From assembly GCA_030706745.1 (NCBI GenBank), contig JAUZNX010000013.1, forward strand, positions 1 to 64,000: 64,000 nt of DNA, written 5' to 3'. The notes under the pieces were generated by a model. That model worked only from the letters and a program-made list of their open reading frames with translations, did no database searches and was not told the origin of the DNA. The DNA is from Bacteroidota bacterium. GTDB taxonomy: Bacteria > Bacteroidota > Ignavibacteria > Palsa-1295. Made by a program: the position numbers and the translations under genes. Below, one piece after another: positions 42,744 to 51,746 of the stretch; position 1 is the first letter of the stretch; every line of letters begins with the position of its first letter.

Positions 42744-43859
42744 ATGAAAATAGGAGTACCGAAGGAAATCAAAGTAAACGAGAACCGCGTACCCCTCACG
42801 CCAAGCGGCGCAGAGATTCTCGTTGCCAATGGCCACACGGTGTTTGTTGAGACAAATGCGGGTGTCGGCTCAGGATTTAAGAACCAGGATTACATTGCAG
42901 CCGGCGCGAAAATCTTGCAGACCGCAAAGGAGGTCTTCGACACGGCGGATATGGTCATGAAGGTGAAGGAGCCGATCAAGCAAGAATACGATCTTATTCG
43001 CAAAGGCCAGCTCCTCTTTACCTATTTCCATTTCGCTGCGAGCCGTGAGTTGACGGACGCGATCCTGAAGACGAAGTCGATCGCCATCGCGTACGAGACG
43101 GTGCAGCGCGCGGATCACTCGCTGCCTCTACTGATTCCGATGTCGGAAGTCGCGGGCCGGATGGCGCCGCAAGAAGGTGCAAAATATTTGGAGAAGACGA
43201 TGGGCGGCCGTGGTGTCCTGCTGGCCGGAGTGCCAGGCACCGATCCGGGCGAAGTTGTCGTGCTGGGAGGCGGCGTTGTCGGGACAAGTGCGGCGAAGAT
43301 CGCGGCAGGTCTTGGTGCGCATGTGACCATCCTCGATTCGAATCTCTACCGGCTTCGATATCTCGATGACGTGATGCCGAAGAACGTGACAACGCTCATG
43401 TCCAATCCGTACAACATTCGCAAGCTCATCAAGCACGCCGATCTTGTGATCGGCGCGGTGTTGATTCCGGGTGCCAAAGCTCCGCGTCTCGTGACCAAAG
43501 AGATGCTGAAAGACATGAAGGAAGGATCGGTAATCGTCGATGTATCGGTCGATCAGGGCGGATGCATCGAGACCTGCAAGCCCACGACTCACGAGAACCC
43601 GACGTTTGTTGTCGATGGCGTTGTGCATTACTGCGTGGCAAATATGCCGGGTGCAGTGCCGATGACTTCAACGATTGCGCTGACGAACGCGACATTGCCC
43701 TATGCGGTCCAACTCGCGAATCAGGGCTATGAAAAGGCGATATCGAACAATAAGGAATTGCGACTCGGACTCAACGTGATTGACGGCACCGTCGTCTATG
43801 AAGGAGTCGCCGAGGCATTTGGAATGAAGTGGGAAGACTCACATAAGTATATTAAGTAA
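42744..43859 (+). CDS. ald: Alanine dehydrogenase
   Basis: Alanine dehydrogenase oxidises L-alanine with NAD+ to pyruvate, ammonia and NADH, or runs in reverse, in the cytoplasm. The 371 residues carry the family signature [20 protein letters not shown] at the N-terminus, substrate residues in [20 protein letters not shown] and [15 protein letters not shown] (Lys and His), and the NAD loop [20 protein letters not shown] (about 168-187). The motif [20 protein letters not shown] is also typical. An upstream in-frame start at 42708 is disfavoured because the TAAATTTG box lies between it and ATG 42744. Complex I genes follow on the same strand, so the NADH formed could be reoxidised by their product. 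Confidence 0.97.
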   Translation: MKIGVPKEIKVNENRVPLTPSGAEILVANGHTVFVETNAGVGSGFKNQDYIAAGAKILQTAKEVFDTADMVMKVKEPIKQEYDLIRKGQLLFTYFHFAASRELTDAILKTKSIAIAYETVQRADHSLPLLIPMSEVAGRMAPQEGAKYLEKTMGGRGVLLAGVPGTDPGEVVVLGGGVVGTSAAKIAAGLGAHVTILDSNLYRLRYLDDVMPKNVTTLMSNPYNIRKLIKHADLVIGAVLIPGAKAPRLVTKEMLKDMKEGSVIVDVSVDQGGCIETCKPTTHENPTFVVDGVVHYCVANMPGAVPMTSTIALTNATLPYAVQLANQGYEKAISNNKELRLGLNVIDGTVVYEGVAEAFGMKWEDSHKYIK

Positions 43860-43886
43860 CGAGTGATGCGTAACGAGTAACGAGTT
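43857..43886. repeat. TAACGAG-type short tandem repeat after ald
   Basis: TAACGAG occurs three times within 30 bases, starting in the ald stop codon, and an inverted CTCGTTA follows at about 43898. The last copy and its inverse could form a weak hairpin. Similar TTACGA units occur inside the DUF255 gene (52242-52264). Confidence 0.5.
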
Positions 43887-43935
43887 TTCGTCAAGCCCTC
43901 GTTATTTGATACCAACAACTCATTCACTGCGAAGC

Positions 43936-45696
43936 ATGCCGAAGATCACTATCGACGGAACAGAGTACCAAGCCCGGGATGGGCAGACGATCATTCAGGT
44001 CGCGACAGAGAACGGGATCGACATCCCGCATTTTTGCTGGCACCCGGCCCTGACGGTGGCCGGTAACTGCCGTATGTGTTTGGTCGAAGTCGAGAAGAAC
44101 CCGAAACTTCAGATCGCTTGCGCAACGACGGTTGCCGATGGCATGAATGTCAAGGTGAATTCTCCTGTTGCGACAAAAGGCCGCGAGGATGTGATGGAGT
44201 TTCTTCTCATCAACCATCCACTTGATTGCCCGATCTGCGATGAAGCCGGTCAGTGCAAGTTGCAGGACTATGCGTTCGAGCATTCGCGGGGTGTCTCCCG
44301 GTTCGTCGAAGAGAAGAACCACAAGGATAAACGCGTGGCGTTCGGTCCGAACGTTCTCTTCGATGGCGAACGATGCATTTCATGCTCGCGCTGTATTCGT
44401 TTTGCGCAGGAAGTTGCGGAGCAGCCGGTTTTGACGTTCGTCAATCGCGGGGACCATGTGACGATCAATGCCGTCCCTGCCGAAGGGTTTGACAACAACA
44501 TGTCGATGAACGTCATTGACATCTGCCCGGTCGGTGCTCTTACGAGCCGCGACTTTCGCTTTAAGGCGCGTGTGTGGGATATGTCATTCACGGATTCGAT
44601 CTGTCCGGGTTGCTCGCGCGGCTGCAACGTCCGCGTTGGCGTGCGCAATAACGAGATCATGCGTTTGGAGCCGCGCAATAATCCGAATGTCAACGAATAC
44701 TGGATGTGCGACTACGGTCGGCTAAGTACTTACCACGCGGTCAACGAGGAACGCCTCGAAGGTCCGCGCATGAAGGATACCAATGCTCTGGCGCAGCCGA
44801 CGGATAGCGATACCGCTGCTCGGCGCGTCGCGCAAGAACTTGCGAAGTATAAAAAGGACGAGGTGTTACTGCTCGGCTCGGCGCGAATGCCGATCGAGGA
44901 TAACTATCTTATGCTGAAGCTCGCGAAAGAGAAGTTTGGTAGGATTGCGATTCCGTTCATCCCTCATATCTCGGGCGTAGACGAACGATTATTACTACGT
45001 GCCGATAAACTCCCGAATGCAATGGGCGCAACGCTTATGGGCTGCGTGGCTGATGGGCACTATCAGCACACGCGAGGCGAGAAGGAAGCACATACAACTG
45101 TGCTCGAACTGCTTCGCTCACGCAAAATCAAAGCCGTTGTTGCGCTTGGCGGGAATTTCCTCGCCGATGGTGCCCTGCTCGAGGCCTTCGAAGATGTCGA
45201 GTTCTTCGCAACGTGTTCATCAAACGACAATGTCACCTCGCGCCGCGCCGATGTGGTGTTTAGCACCTCGCAATGGGCCGAGCGCGACGGTGTCTTCGTC
45301 AATTTTGAAGGCTGGGCACAACTCCTCAGGCCCGCTGTCGCAACTAAGTACTACATGCGCGGCCGCGACCAACTCCACATGTCGCGTCTCGATCGTTTCG
45401 GTTCTCAGTTCGATAAGTGGGCGCGCTCCAATAAGCGCGATGCACGCGAAGCATGGCGTTCCGTGCAGAAGATTGCAGCCGAACTTGGAGATCACTGGAA
45501 GTATCAGCATACGGAGGACATCTTCGACGAGATTGCTGCGACGAACCCGGAGTTCAAAGGGCTATCATATGATTCGCTCGGCGAGATGGGGCAACCGGTC
45601 GCCAGTAATCACGAGAAGGTCGTGCAGGCGAACTATGAAGAGGTCGCTCAGGCTTCGACGCAGCGCATTGAAAGTGTGGGAAGTGTAATTCTCTGA
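43936..45696 (+). CDS. nuoG: NADH-quinone oxidoreductase subunit G
   Basis: NuoG is the iron-sulfur-rich subunit in the peripheral arm of complex I. In 586 residues it shows the 2Fe-2S ferredoxin domain (HFCWHPALTVAGNCRMCLVEV ... ACATTV), the His-Cys cluster (HPLDCPICDEAGQCKLQDYAF), a 4Fe-4S cluster (CISCSRCIRFAQEV ... DICPVGALT), and the additional CPGCSRGCNVRVGV cluster (CxxCxxxC). A molybdopterin-oxidoreductase-like domain without obvious cofactor residues completes it. It is shorter than E. coli NuoG (about 900) but usual for this phylum. ATG 43936 is chosen over an earlier frame start because the ferredoxin fold begins directly after it. nuoH and nuoI follow; nuoE, F and J-N are not in the window. 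Confidence 0.96.
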   Translation: MPKITIDGTEYQARDGQTIIQVATENGIDIPHFCWHPALTVAGNCRMCLVEVEKNPKLQIACATTVADGMNVKVNSPVATKGREDVMEFLLINHPLDCPICDEAGQCKLQDYAFEHSRGVSRFVEEKNHKDKRVAFGPNVLFDGERCISCSRCIRFAQEVAEQPVLTFVNRGDHVTINAVPAEGFDNNMSMNVIDICPVGALTSRDFRFKARVWDMSFTDSICPGCSRGCNVRVGVRNNEIMRLEPRNNPNVNEYWMCDYGRLSTYHAVNEERLEGPRMKDTNALAQPTDSDTAARRVAQELAKYKKDEVLLLGSARMPIEDNYLMLKLAKEKFGRIAIPFIPHISGVDERLLLRADKLPNAMGATLMGCVADGHYQHTRGEKEAHTTVLELLRSRKIKAVVALGGNFLADGALLEAFEDVEFFATCSSNDNVTSRRADVVFSTSQWAERDGVFVNFEGWAQLLRPAVATKYYMRGRDQLHMSRLDRFGSQFDKWARSNKRDAREAWRSVQKIAAELGDHWKYQHTEDIFDEIAATNPEFKGLSYDSLGEMGQPVASNHEKVVQANYEEVAQASTQRIESVGSVIL

Positions 45697-45715
45697 TGAT
45701 CTTGAAAGCAGAGTA

Positions 45716-46735
45716 ATGATAATTGAAGCACTCATAAAAATTGCGGTTATTCTCCTGGTGGTGCTCACGGCGGTGTCTTACACCGTATTGCTGGAGCGTT
45801 GGGTCTGCGCATGGGTCCAGGACCGCATTGGTCCGAACCGTGTAGGACCATTCGGTTTATTTCAACCATTGGCGGATGTCCTTAAGCTTTTGCTGAAAGA
45901 GGATATCGAGCCATTGATGGCTCAGGGTTGGTTTCACTGGGTCGCACCGGTAATTTCGATTACCGTGGCATTCACGGTGCTTGCGGTTGTGCCGTTCGGG
46001 CACACGCTCGCAATCGGTGAGCGAATTATCCCGCTTACGATCGCCTCCAATATCAATATCGGTGTGCTCTTTATTGTCGCGATGACTTCTGTTGGCGTGT
46101 ATGGGATAACGCTGGCCGGTTGGTCAAGTGGATCGAAGTATTCTTTGCTTGGCGGATTGCGGTCGAGCGCGCAGATGATCAGCTACGAACTCACCCTCGG
46201 GCTTGGACTGCTCAGCGTCGTGATGCTCAGTGGCACGCTCGATCTGAACGGGATCATCGACTCGCAGGTGAATGGCCTGTGGAATATCGTTCGTGCGCCG
46301 ATCGGCTTCCTGCTCTTTCTCGTCTCCTCCTTTGCTGAGACGAATCGGCAGCCGTTCGATCTGCCCGAAGCAGAACCGGAGCTTGTCGGCGGATACCACA
46401 CGGAGTACAGCTCGATGAAATTCGCGCTCTTCTTCCTGTCGGAATATGCGAACATCATCACGGCAAGCGCCGTCATGACGGTACTCTTCCTAGGCGGCTG
46501 GCACGTTCCTTTTGTCGATTCGCTCGGGCTGTCGCCACTTGTGATGACAATTGTCGGAGTTCTGGCGTTTATCTTGAAGGTCGTCGGTTTACTGTTCGTA
46601 TTCATCTGGGTGCGCTGGTCGATCCCGCGCTTCCGGTACGATCAATTGATGGACCTCGGCTGGAAGGTGCTTTTGCCGCTTGGGATCGTCAATATTATCC
46701 TGACGGCACTTGAAAAGATGTATTTGATGCACTAA
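45716..46735 (+). CDS. nuoH: NADH-quinone oxidoreductase subunit H
   Basis: A 339-residue inner-membrane protein with about eight predicted helices. It has the signature LLERWVCAWVQDRIGPNRVGPFGLFQPLADVLKLLLKEDI near the N-terminus, and FAETNRQPFDLPEAEPELVGGYHTEYSSM in the middle, the acidic loop that lines the quinone chamber. NuoH anchors the peripheral arm and couples quinone reduction to proton pumping. It starts 19 bases after the nuoG stop, and a perfect 20-bp palindrome lies between it and nuoI. Confidence 0.97.
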   Translation: MIIEALIKIAVILLVVLTAVSYTVLLERWVCAWVQDRIGPNRVGPFGLFQPLADVLKLLLKEDIEPLMAQGWFHWVAPVISITVAFTVLAVVPFGHTLAIGERIIPLTIASNINIGVLFIVAMTSVGVYGITLAGWSSGSKYSLLGGLRSSAQMISYELTLGLGLLSVVMLSGTLDLNGIIDSQVNGLWNIVRAPIGFLLFLVSSFAETNRQPFDLPEAEPELVGGYHTEYSSMKFALFFLSEYANIITASAVMTVLFLGGWHVPFVDSLGLSPLVMTIVGVLAFILKVVGLLFVFIWVRWSIPRFRYDQLMDLGWKVLLPLGIVNIILTALEKMYLMH

Positions 46736-46755
46736 GTGGATGATCGATCATCCAC
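46736..46755. promoter_or_regulatory. Perfect 20-bp palindrome between nuoH and nuoI
   Basis: GTGGATGATC followed by its exact reverse complement begins directly after the nuoH stop and ends nine bases before the nuoI ATG. As RNA it makes a tight stem that could affect nuoI translation or mRNA processing. A similar stop-adjacent hairpin lies at 57725-57740. Confidence 0.5.
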
Positions 46756-46764
46756 ATTCGCCAC

Positions 46765-47280
46765 ATGAGTACTACGACGAAATATAACAATCCGAAGACC
46801 CGCCGCAAGCTGTCGCTGTGGGAGAAGCTTTATCTCTTCGAAGTCGTGCGCGGGCTGCTTACGACCTTCAAGCACCTCTTTCGGCCGAAGTTTACGCGCC
46901 AGTACCCCGAAGAACGCTGGGATCCGCCCGCGTCATTTCGGGGACGGCCCGTGCTCGTTCTCGAAGAGAATGGCGTCGAGCGTTGTGTGGCCTGCGGGCT
47001 GTGCTCGCGCGTGTGCCCGCCGCTGGCCATCGAAGTCCGCGCCAGCGAGACCGAACTGCTGAAGGAGCGCTACCCTGTTGTTTTCGAGATCAACATGCTG
47101 CGCTGCATATTTTGCGGCTATTGCGAAGAGGTCTGCCCCGAAGAGGCGATCATCATGAGCAAGGATTACGAACTAACCTTCCGCGATCCTTCCGAGGGCA
47201 TCTTTGGCAAGGATAAACTACTCACTCCGAAGGCGCAGCTCAAAGATCGGTTGGATTATCTCGCCAAGATGCGGAATTAG
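46765..47280 (+). CDS. nuoI: NADH-quinone oxidoreductase subunit I
   Basis: A 171-residue ferredoxin-like subunit carrying clusters N6a and N6b, which relay electrons toward quinone. Both 4Fe-4S motifs are complete: CVACGLCSRVCPPLAIEV (about 75-92) and CIFCGYCEEVCPEEAIIMS (about 114-132). The N-terminal amphipathic stretch (KLYLFEVVRGLLTTFKHLF) fits contact with the membrane arm, and the RQYPEERWDPPASFRGRP segment is typical of NuoI. It is the last complex I gene here; the cluster stops without nuoJKLMN, which must be encoded elsewhere if complex I is complete. Confidence 0.97.
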   Translation: MSTTTKYNNPKTRRKLSLWEKLYLFEVVRGLLTTFKHLFRPKFTRQYPEERWDPPASFRGRPVLVLEENGVERCVACGLCSRVCPPLAIEVRASETELLKERYPVVFEINMLRCIFCGYCEEVCPEEAIIMSKDYELTFRDPSEGIFGKDKLLTPKAQLKDRLDYLAKMRN

Positions 47281-47315
47281 CACCAAACACCGGATGCCGA
47301 ATAATCTGCTTTGGC

Positions 47316-47666
47316 ATGGACCTCGATGAAGTGCGATCTTATTGTTTGGCGAAGGAGGGAGTACAAGAGACCTTTCCATTCGGAGATACGCATCATGTAT
47401 TCAAAGTTGGAGGCAAGATGTTCTTGCTTGCAAGTTCGGATAGCATTCCGCTCACCATCAACGTGAAAGCCGATCCAGTGACAGCAATCGAGCAACGCGA
47501 ACGGTATGCAGCGGTCACCCCAGGGTATCACATGAACAAGAAGCATTGGAATACAGTTATCCTCAATGGAAGTATCCGCCCAACGCTTCTCAAGCAATGG
47601 ATTGATGACTCGTATAACTTGGTGCTCGCGTCGATCCCAAAGGCAAAGCGACCAGACCTAGCATAA
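47316..47666 (+). CDS. MmcQ/YjbR-family protein
   Basis: A 116-residue protein of the YjbR/MmcQ (DUF419) family, a small fold resembling DNA-binding CyaY-like proteins. The signature is ETFPFGDTHHVFKVGGKMF (about 19-37), SIPLTINVKADP, VTPGYHMNKKHWNTVIL (about 67-83) and the ending LKQWIDDSYNLVLASIPK. It is cytoplasmic; its biochemical role is not established, although DNA binding has been suggested for the family. It starts 35 bases after nuoI and is not clearly part of that operon. Confidence 0.9.
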   Translation: MDLDEVRSYCLAKEGVQETFPFGDTHHVFKVGGKMFLLASSDSIPLTINVKADPVTAIEQRERYAAVTPGYHMNKKHWNTVILNGSIRPTLLKQWIDDSYNLVLASIPKAKRPDLA

Positions 47667-47700
47667 ACGGATTGTATGATTCGAGCGTACGTCCGGGTGC

Positions 47701-47738
47701 GCACGTTCCTGCCATACCCTCTAATGGCAGGCGCGTGC
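47701..47738. other. Strong hairpin downstream of the YjbR gene
   Basis: GCACG (47701-47705) and CCTGCCAT (47708-47715) pair with ATGGCAGG (47724-47731) and CGTGC (47734-47738), interrupted only by a 2x2 internal loop. No T-run follows, so a simple intrinsic terminator is doubtful. The rest of the 260-base gap (47667-47926) shows no gene. Confidence 0.5.
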
Positions 47739-47926
47739 CGCATAGATCGATCATGATTTTCTTCCTGCTAAAACACCATCTCCACTGTTGGAGCACCTCC
47801 GTTTTGTAGTTACCTGCCAATTTGCCAAAGTCGGAATGATATTCGGTGAATTTGTGGTAGAATGAGTCGGCTCTTCCCATATATACAGAACATGCATCGA
47901 AATGTCGTTCAAAGTGTTTGAAGGCA

Positions 47927-49837
47927 ATGCTGTTCTTTCGGTTGCCGATACATCTGGCAATTTTATGCCTCGCAGGGCTATGTTTGGCCACTACTTTCGC
48001 GTCTTCGGCTCGTGCCACTGGCGAGATCGCTTTGGTGCGTGCGCCCGAAGAGATCCCGGAAGGTGATGATGTGACCGTCTTAGTTTCCGCCACTGCGCGT
48101 GAAACAGATATCGATCGGATCCTTGCTCTGCAGTATCCCGATTCATGGAAGCCAAAGCGCGCATGGCGCGTCGAGGCCGGAGGCAGCGATCACGTTGCGA
48201 TTATCCCCGATCCGGAAATTCAATCGCTCTTCACGCCGGAAAAGGGACAGAAAGTGATCGCCCTCGCAGATTACCTCGGTCAGTTCGATCCTGATGCGGC
48301 GGGCGTTGCTTATTTCATCGTCTTTCGAACGAAAGCGGTGCCAGGTGCCGCTGTGGGTCAGAGCGCGACGATCAAGGCCGCACTCATCGAACGGACGAAT
48401 CCGGATGCTCCTCCGCAAATCGACCCCAAGACCAAACGGCCGAAGCCGGTTAATACAAGCTGGCGAATGACCTACCCCGCGAAGCCTGATTTTTCGTTTG
48501 CCGGTACATGGTTCCGGCGTCTCGTGGCGAGTGTTAGACTCGAACGGGTTATTAAGACTGCCCGCGCCTTCGATGCAGAAGGACGGCAAGATGGGACTGC
48601 TTCACTTCACACAAGTCCCGAGTCGATCCGCGAGTATTTCCGACATCCGTTCTCGCTCCAATTTTGGCTCCGCACAACCGAACCGGAACAGACATTCCTA
48701 CAACTTCAAAGCAGCGATGGAAGCGACGTTGTTCTCGCCGCCGGGTTGTTGGGACAGCCGCTCATCATACAGAAGCGACCGCAGCGACGAACATTGCTGC
48801 AAACCCGCGGCATTGCCAATGATGGTGTCTGGCATAACCTTGTCATTTCCCATGATTCGCTTGGCAAGCTCCGGCTGTTCTTCGATGGTCAGCCACCGAG
48901 CATAACGGACATGCCAAAGGGATTTCTTGCCAATGTCACTTCGATCACCCTTGGCGATACGACGAGCGAGAATGATTTTTCGATCGATGAATTGCGCATG
49001 ATGCACGGAGCTTATCGAGATCCGTCTGAGTTCGAGCGAGCGATTGCGTTGCATGCGCGGGACACGCTGCACAATGCATTCGCGGTCTTCCATTTCGATG
49101 AACTCTCGAATATTGCGAGGTCCAGTGTGCCATTGTACCTCAGCTCCGCAGTTGGGGCAAAGGCCGAGCCTGTGCCGACCTTCTTTGTGCTCGATAGTGG
49201 TGCGGTGATCTCCGAGAGCACTTCACCGGTGCAGCTGGACCCGGTCATGCTCACCGCCGATCTACTTTCAGCAACGAATGTGAGCATCCATTGGAAGACA
49301 ACCTGCGAACTGGGAATCAAGCAATTCCGGCTCGAGCGCCGGGTGGGGACGTTCGGGCCATTCGAGAAAGTCCTCGTCATCGATGCAAAGCATGGGATGA
49401 AGGCACCGAAGCGTGGACAATCCATTGTATCGCGCAACAATTATTCCGCCAATGAAGAACTGCCAAAACTGAACGGCGATATAGAGCTCTATTATCGTCT
49501 GGCCACGATCGGGTATAACGAGAAGGAGATGCCAACGTATAGTCTTCCGGTCAAGCTGGAATATGGTGCCGACCGTGATGTGTTCGTCGAGCAGAACCAG
49601 CCGAATCCATTCAATCCAACGACACAACTTGCATTCAGACTGCCGAAAGCAACTCCGGTCAAGCTGTCCGTCTTCGATATGATCGGCCGGGAAGTCTCGG
49701 TAATTGTGAACGGCAAGCTGGAAGCCGGCCGACATGTGTACACGCTCGATGCGACGAACTGGCCGGGTGGAATTTACTTTTACAAAGTAAAAACTCCGAA
49801 GACGACGATCACGCGGAAGATGGTATTGGCAAAATGA
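47927..49837 (+). CDS. T9SS-secreted LamG-domain protein
   Basis: A 636-residue secreted protein. The signal peptide is LAILCLAGLCLATTFASSARA after MLFFRLPIH. Residues about 200-400 resemble a concanavalin/LamG-like beta-sandwich (FSLQFWLRTTEPEQTFLQL ... GVWHNLVISHDSLGKLRLFF ... FSIDELRMMHGAYRDPSEFE), a fold that often binds carbohydrates or proteins. A fibronectin-like segment (VSIHWKTTCELGIKQFRLER) precedes the T9SS type A domain (EQNQPNPFNPTTQLAFRLPK ... GGIYFYKVKT). A TTG start nine bases upstream is possible, but ATG 47927 gives the better signal peptide. There are no catalytic residues to suggest an enzyme; surface binding is likely. It ends just before an inverted repeat that reaches into fmt. 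Confidence 0.87.
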   Translation: MLFFRLPIHLAILCLAGLCLATTFASSARATGEIALVRAPEEIPEGDDVTVLVSATARETDIDRILALQYPDSWKPKRAWRVEAGGSDHVAIIPDPEIQSLFTPEKGQKVIALADYLGQFDPDAAGVAYFIVFRTKAVPGAAVGQSATIKAALIERTNPDAPPQIDPKTKRPKPVNTSWRMTYPAKPDFSFAGTWFRRLVASVRLERVIKTARAFDAEGRQDGTASLHTSPESIREYFRHPFSLQFWLRTTEPEQTFLQLQSSDGSDVVLAAGLLGQPLIIQKRPQRRTLLQTRGIANDGVWHNLVISHDSLGKLRLFFDGQPPSITDMPKGFLANVTSITLGDTTSENDFSIDELRMMHGAYRDPSEFERAIALHARDTLHNAFAVFHFDELSNIARSSVPLYLSSAVGAKAEPVPTFFVLDSGAVISESTSPVQLDPVMLTADLLSATNVSIHWKTTCELGIKQFRLERRVGTFGPFEKVLVIDAKHGMKAPKRGQSIVSRNNYSANEELPKLNGDIELYYRLATIGYNEKEMPTYSLPVKLEYGADRDVFVEQNQPNPFNPTTQLAFRLPKATPVKLSVFDMIGREVSVIVNGKLEAGRHVYTLDATNWPGGIYFYKVKTPKTTITRKMVLAK

Positions 49838-49843
49838 TTCAAA

Positions 49844-50018
49844 CCAGGATTGCGCGGATTCAAGGTGATTACACGGACGAGTGCTTGGATTTTGCGAACG
49901 CTTCCCATGCACATTTGAAATGGGCGCTAAGAAGATTCTTTTGACATAATTACGCCACTTCGTGTTTTGAGATCCTATAAATCGTCCAGTTAATCACCTT
50001 GAATCCGCGTAATCCAGG
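49844..50018. repeat. Pair of 28-bp inverted repeats flanking the fmt leader
   Basis: The left arm 49844-49871 and right arm 49991-50018 are reverse complements at 26 of 28 positions (core GCGGATTCAAGGTGATTA). The right arm contains the fmt TTG start codon and its first codons. The 119 bases between have no gene. The arms resemble ATTACGCGGATT-type dispersed repeats. Confidence 0.8.
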
Positions 50019-50958
50019 CTCTGAGATCGTCTTCTTCGGCACACCGGAGTTCGCCGCGCATATCCTGCGCGAGCTTGTCGCGCGTGGAGTGAATATCGTC
50101 GCAGCTGTAACAACACCAGATAAACCAAGAGGCAGGGGACTCCATGTTGAAAGCAGCGCTGTCAGTCGGGTGGCTACCGAATTAGGAATTCCGGTCTTCA
50201 AGCCGACGAAGCATCGTGATCCAGAATTCCTTCAATCGCTACGAGAGCTTCATGCTGATGTGTTTGTGGTTGTCGCGTACAAGATCCTTCCGATCGAGGT
50301 GATCGCGATTCCGCGTCTCGGCGCATTCAACGTTCACGCCTCATTGCTGCCGAAATATCGTGGCGCGGCTCCGATCAACTGGGCGATCATGCGCGGTGAG
50401 AGCGAAACTGGGATTACGACATTCTTGCTCGAACAAGGCGTCGATACCGGTGGAATTCTCATGCAAGAACGAACGCCCATCGGACCAGACGAGACGGCGG
50501 GCGAACTGCATGACCGGCTGATGATCATGGGTGCGAGAGTTGCTTTCGATACCATCCAGTGCCTATCAGCCGGGACGCTGCATCCTGCGCCGCAATCGAA
50601 CGAGGATGCTACATCTGCTCCAAAGATTTTTCCAAAAGATTGCGAAATTGACATTCACAAATCAGCGCTGGACATTCACAACTTCATCCGCGGACTCTCG
50701 CCGCACCCCGGAGCGTGGATTCGTCAGGAAGGCCTGCACCTCAAACTCCTTAGAGCAAGGAGAAGCGACGAGATGTTCGATATCGCAAGCCAGGCACAGG
50801 GCTTGTTCGTCTCTCCGGGTCACAAGCATCTCTATCTCCGCACGATCGATGGTGTCATTGACATTCTTGAGGTACAGCGCGAAGGCAAGCGGGCGATGAG
50901 TGCGGAAGAATTTCTTCGCGGCAATATGACGTTATTCCCTTCTCACCTCCAGACCTGA
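49999..50958 (+). CDS. fmt: Methionyl-tRNA formyltransferase
   Basis: Fmt formylates Met-tRNAfMet from 10-formyl-tetrahydrofolate, providing the initiator for translation. The 319-residue protein has the N-terminal formyltransferase fold: EIVFFGTPEFAAHILRELVA, VTTPDKPRGRG, and the catalytic region FNVHASLLPKYRGAAPINWAIMRGE (Asn, His) with Asp in LEQGVDTGGI. The C-terminal OB-like domain follows. The frame is closed by a stop at 49978, and TTG 49999 is the only plausible start before the fold begins. The extra N-terminal residues NPRNPGSE are encoded by the right arm of an inverted repeat. Usually fmt sits beside def; here it heads an unrelated run (GDPD, DUF255, DNA glycosylase, DipZ-like). 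Confidence 0.94.
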   Translation: MNPRNPGSEIVFFGTPEFAAHILRELVARGVNIVAAVTTPDKPRGRGLHVESSAVSRVATELGIPVFKPTKHRDPEFLQSLRELHADVFVVVAYKILPIEVIAIPRLGAFNVHASLLPKYRGAAPINWAIMRGESETGITTFLLEQGVDTGGILMQERTPIGPDETAGELHDRLMIMGARVAFDTIQCLSAGTLHPAPQSNEDATSAPKIFPKDCEIDIHKSALDIHNFIRGLSPHPGAWIRQEGLHLKLLRARRSDEMFDIASQAQGLFVSPGHKHLYLRTIDGVIDILEVQREGKRAMSAEEFLRGNMTLFPSHLQT

Positions 50959-50960
50959 CT

Positions 50961-51746
50961 ATGATTCCACTTCGAGATTATCCCTTTGCTGCACGGCCCA
51001 TGATTATTGCGCATCGTGGCGATACTTCGCTCGGCGCGCGCGAGAACTCGATCGAGGCGGTTGCCGCCGCGCTCGCCAGTGGTGCCGATATGATCGAGCT
51101 TGATGTGCAATGGACCGCCGATGAGGAATTCGTCTGCTGGCATGACGAGTCGCATCGCGCGCTGGATGAGCCGGTGCACCGTACCATGTTCAAGGATACG
51201 CGTCACGCTGGCATTACGTCGCTGGTCGAAATTTGCGAGGCGGTAAGGGACAAAGCGTATCTCAATATCGAGGTCAAAGAATATTCCGCGCGCGATCCGA
51301 AACGGTTCATGCACCGTCTCGTCGAGCTTCTGCGCGAGCTAAGTATCCATGAGCATGTCCTTCTTTCGTCGTTCCGAATCGATTATCTACAAGAAGCTGG
51401 CTGGGAGTTGCCGACGTTTGTGATTCATCCCGATGAAGAGATGCGGATGCTCTTCACGTTGCGCGCGTTCGCCGAGCCGGTCGTACTCGACCGCCCGCTA
51501 CATAGCTACTTGCCGAGTGAGCTCATGAAGATCGCTCGCGCAACGGGTTATGGCTGCCAGCTTGCGGAGTTAACGCCCGACGCGCTCGCAGACATTCGCA
51601 AGTGCAACATTCTGCTCGGCGTTTATACCATCACGACTGAACTCGAATTTGATCAGGCCGTCTCACGCGGCGCCCGCGCGCTCGTTTGCGAGAAGCCACA
51701 CGAATTTGTGGAGTTGAGAAACAGGCGATTTCCGGTTTTGGCATGA
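50961..51746 (+). CDS. Glycerophosphodiester phosphodiesterase
   Basis: A 261-residue GDPD-family TIM barrel. The active-site pattern is present: [20 protein letters not shown] (HR, EN), [20 protein letters not shown] (E, D and His), and the metal-binding Glu in [10 protein letters not shown]. It hydrolyses glycerophosphodiesters to glycerol-3-phosphate and an alcohol. No signal peptide is visible, so it is likely cytoplasmic and may recycle phospholipid head groups. ATG 50961 is two bases after the fmt stop, and the stop overlaps the next ATG (ATGA), so this is a tight operon. Confidence 0.92.
   Translation: MIPLRDYPFAARPMIIAHRGDTSLGARENSIEAVAAALASGADMIELDVQWTADEEFVCWHDESHRALDEPVHRTMFKDTRHAGITSLVEICEAVRDKAYLNIEVKEYSARDPKRFMHRLVELLRELSIHEHVLLSSFRIDYLQEAGWELPTFVIHPDEEMRMLFTLRAFAEPVVLDRPLHSYLPSELMKIARATGYGCQLAELTPDALADIRKCNILLGVYTITTELEFDQAVSRGARALVCEKPHEFVELRNRRFPVLA

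Noticed and set aside
47590-48093. A 167-residue minus-strand frame covering the gap before the LamG gene
   Set aside because: It overlaps both neighbouring genes antisense and low-complexity intergenic DNA; no domain was recognised.
49268-49912. A 214-residue minus-strand frame overlapping the LamG T9SS gene
   Set aside because: It is antisense to the sorting domain and has no recognisable features.
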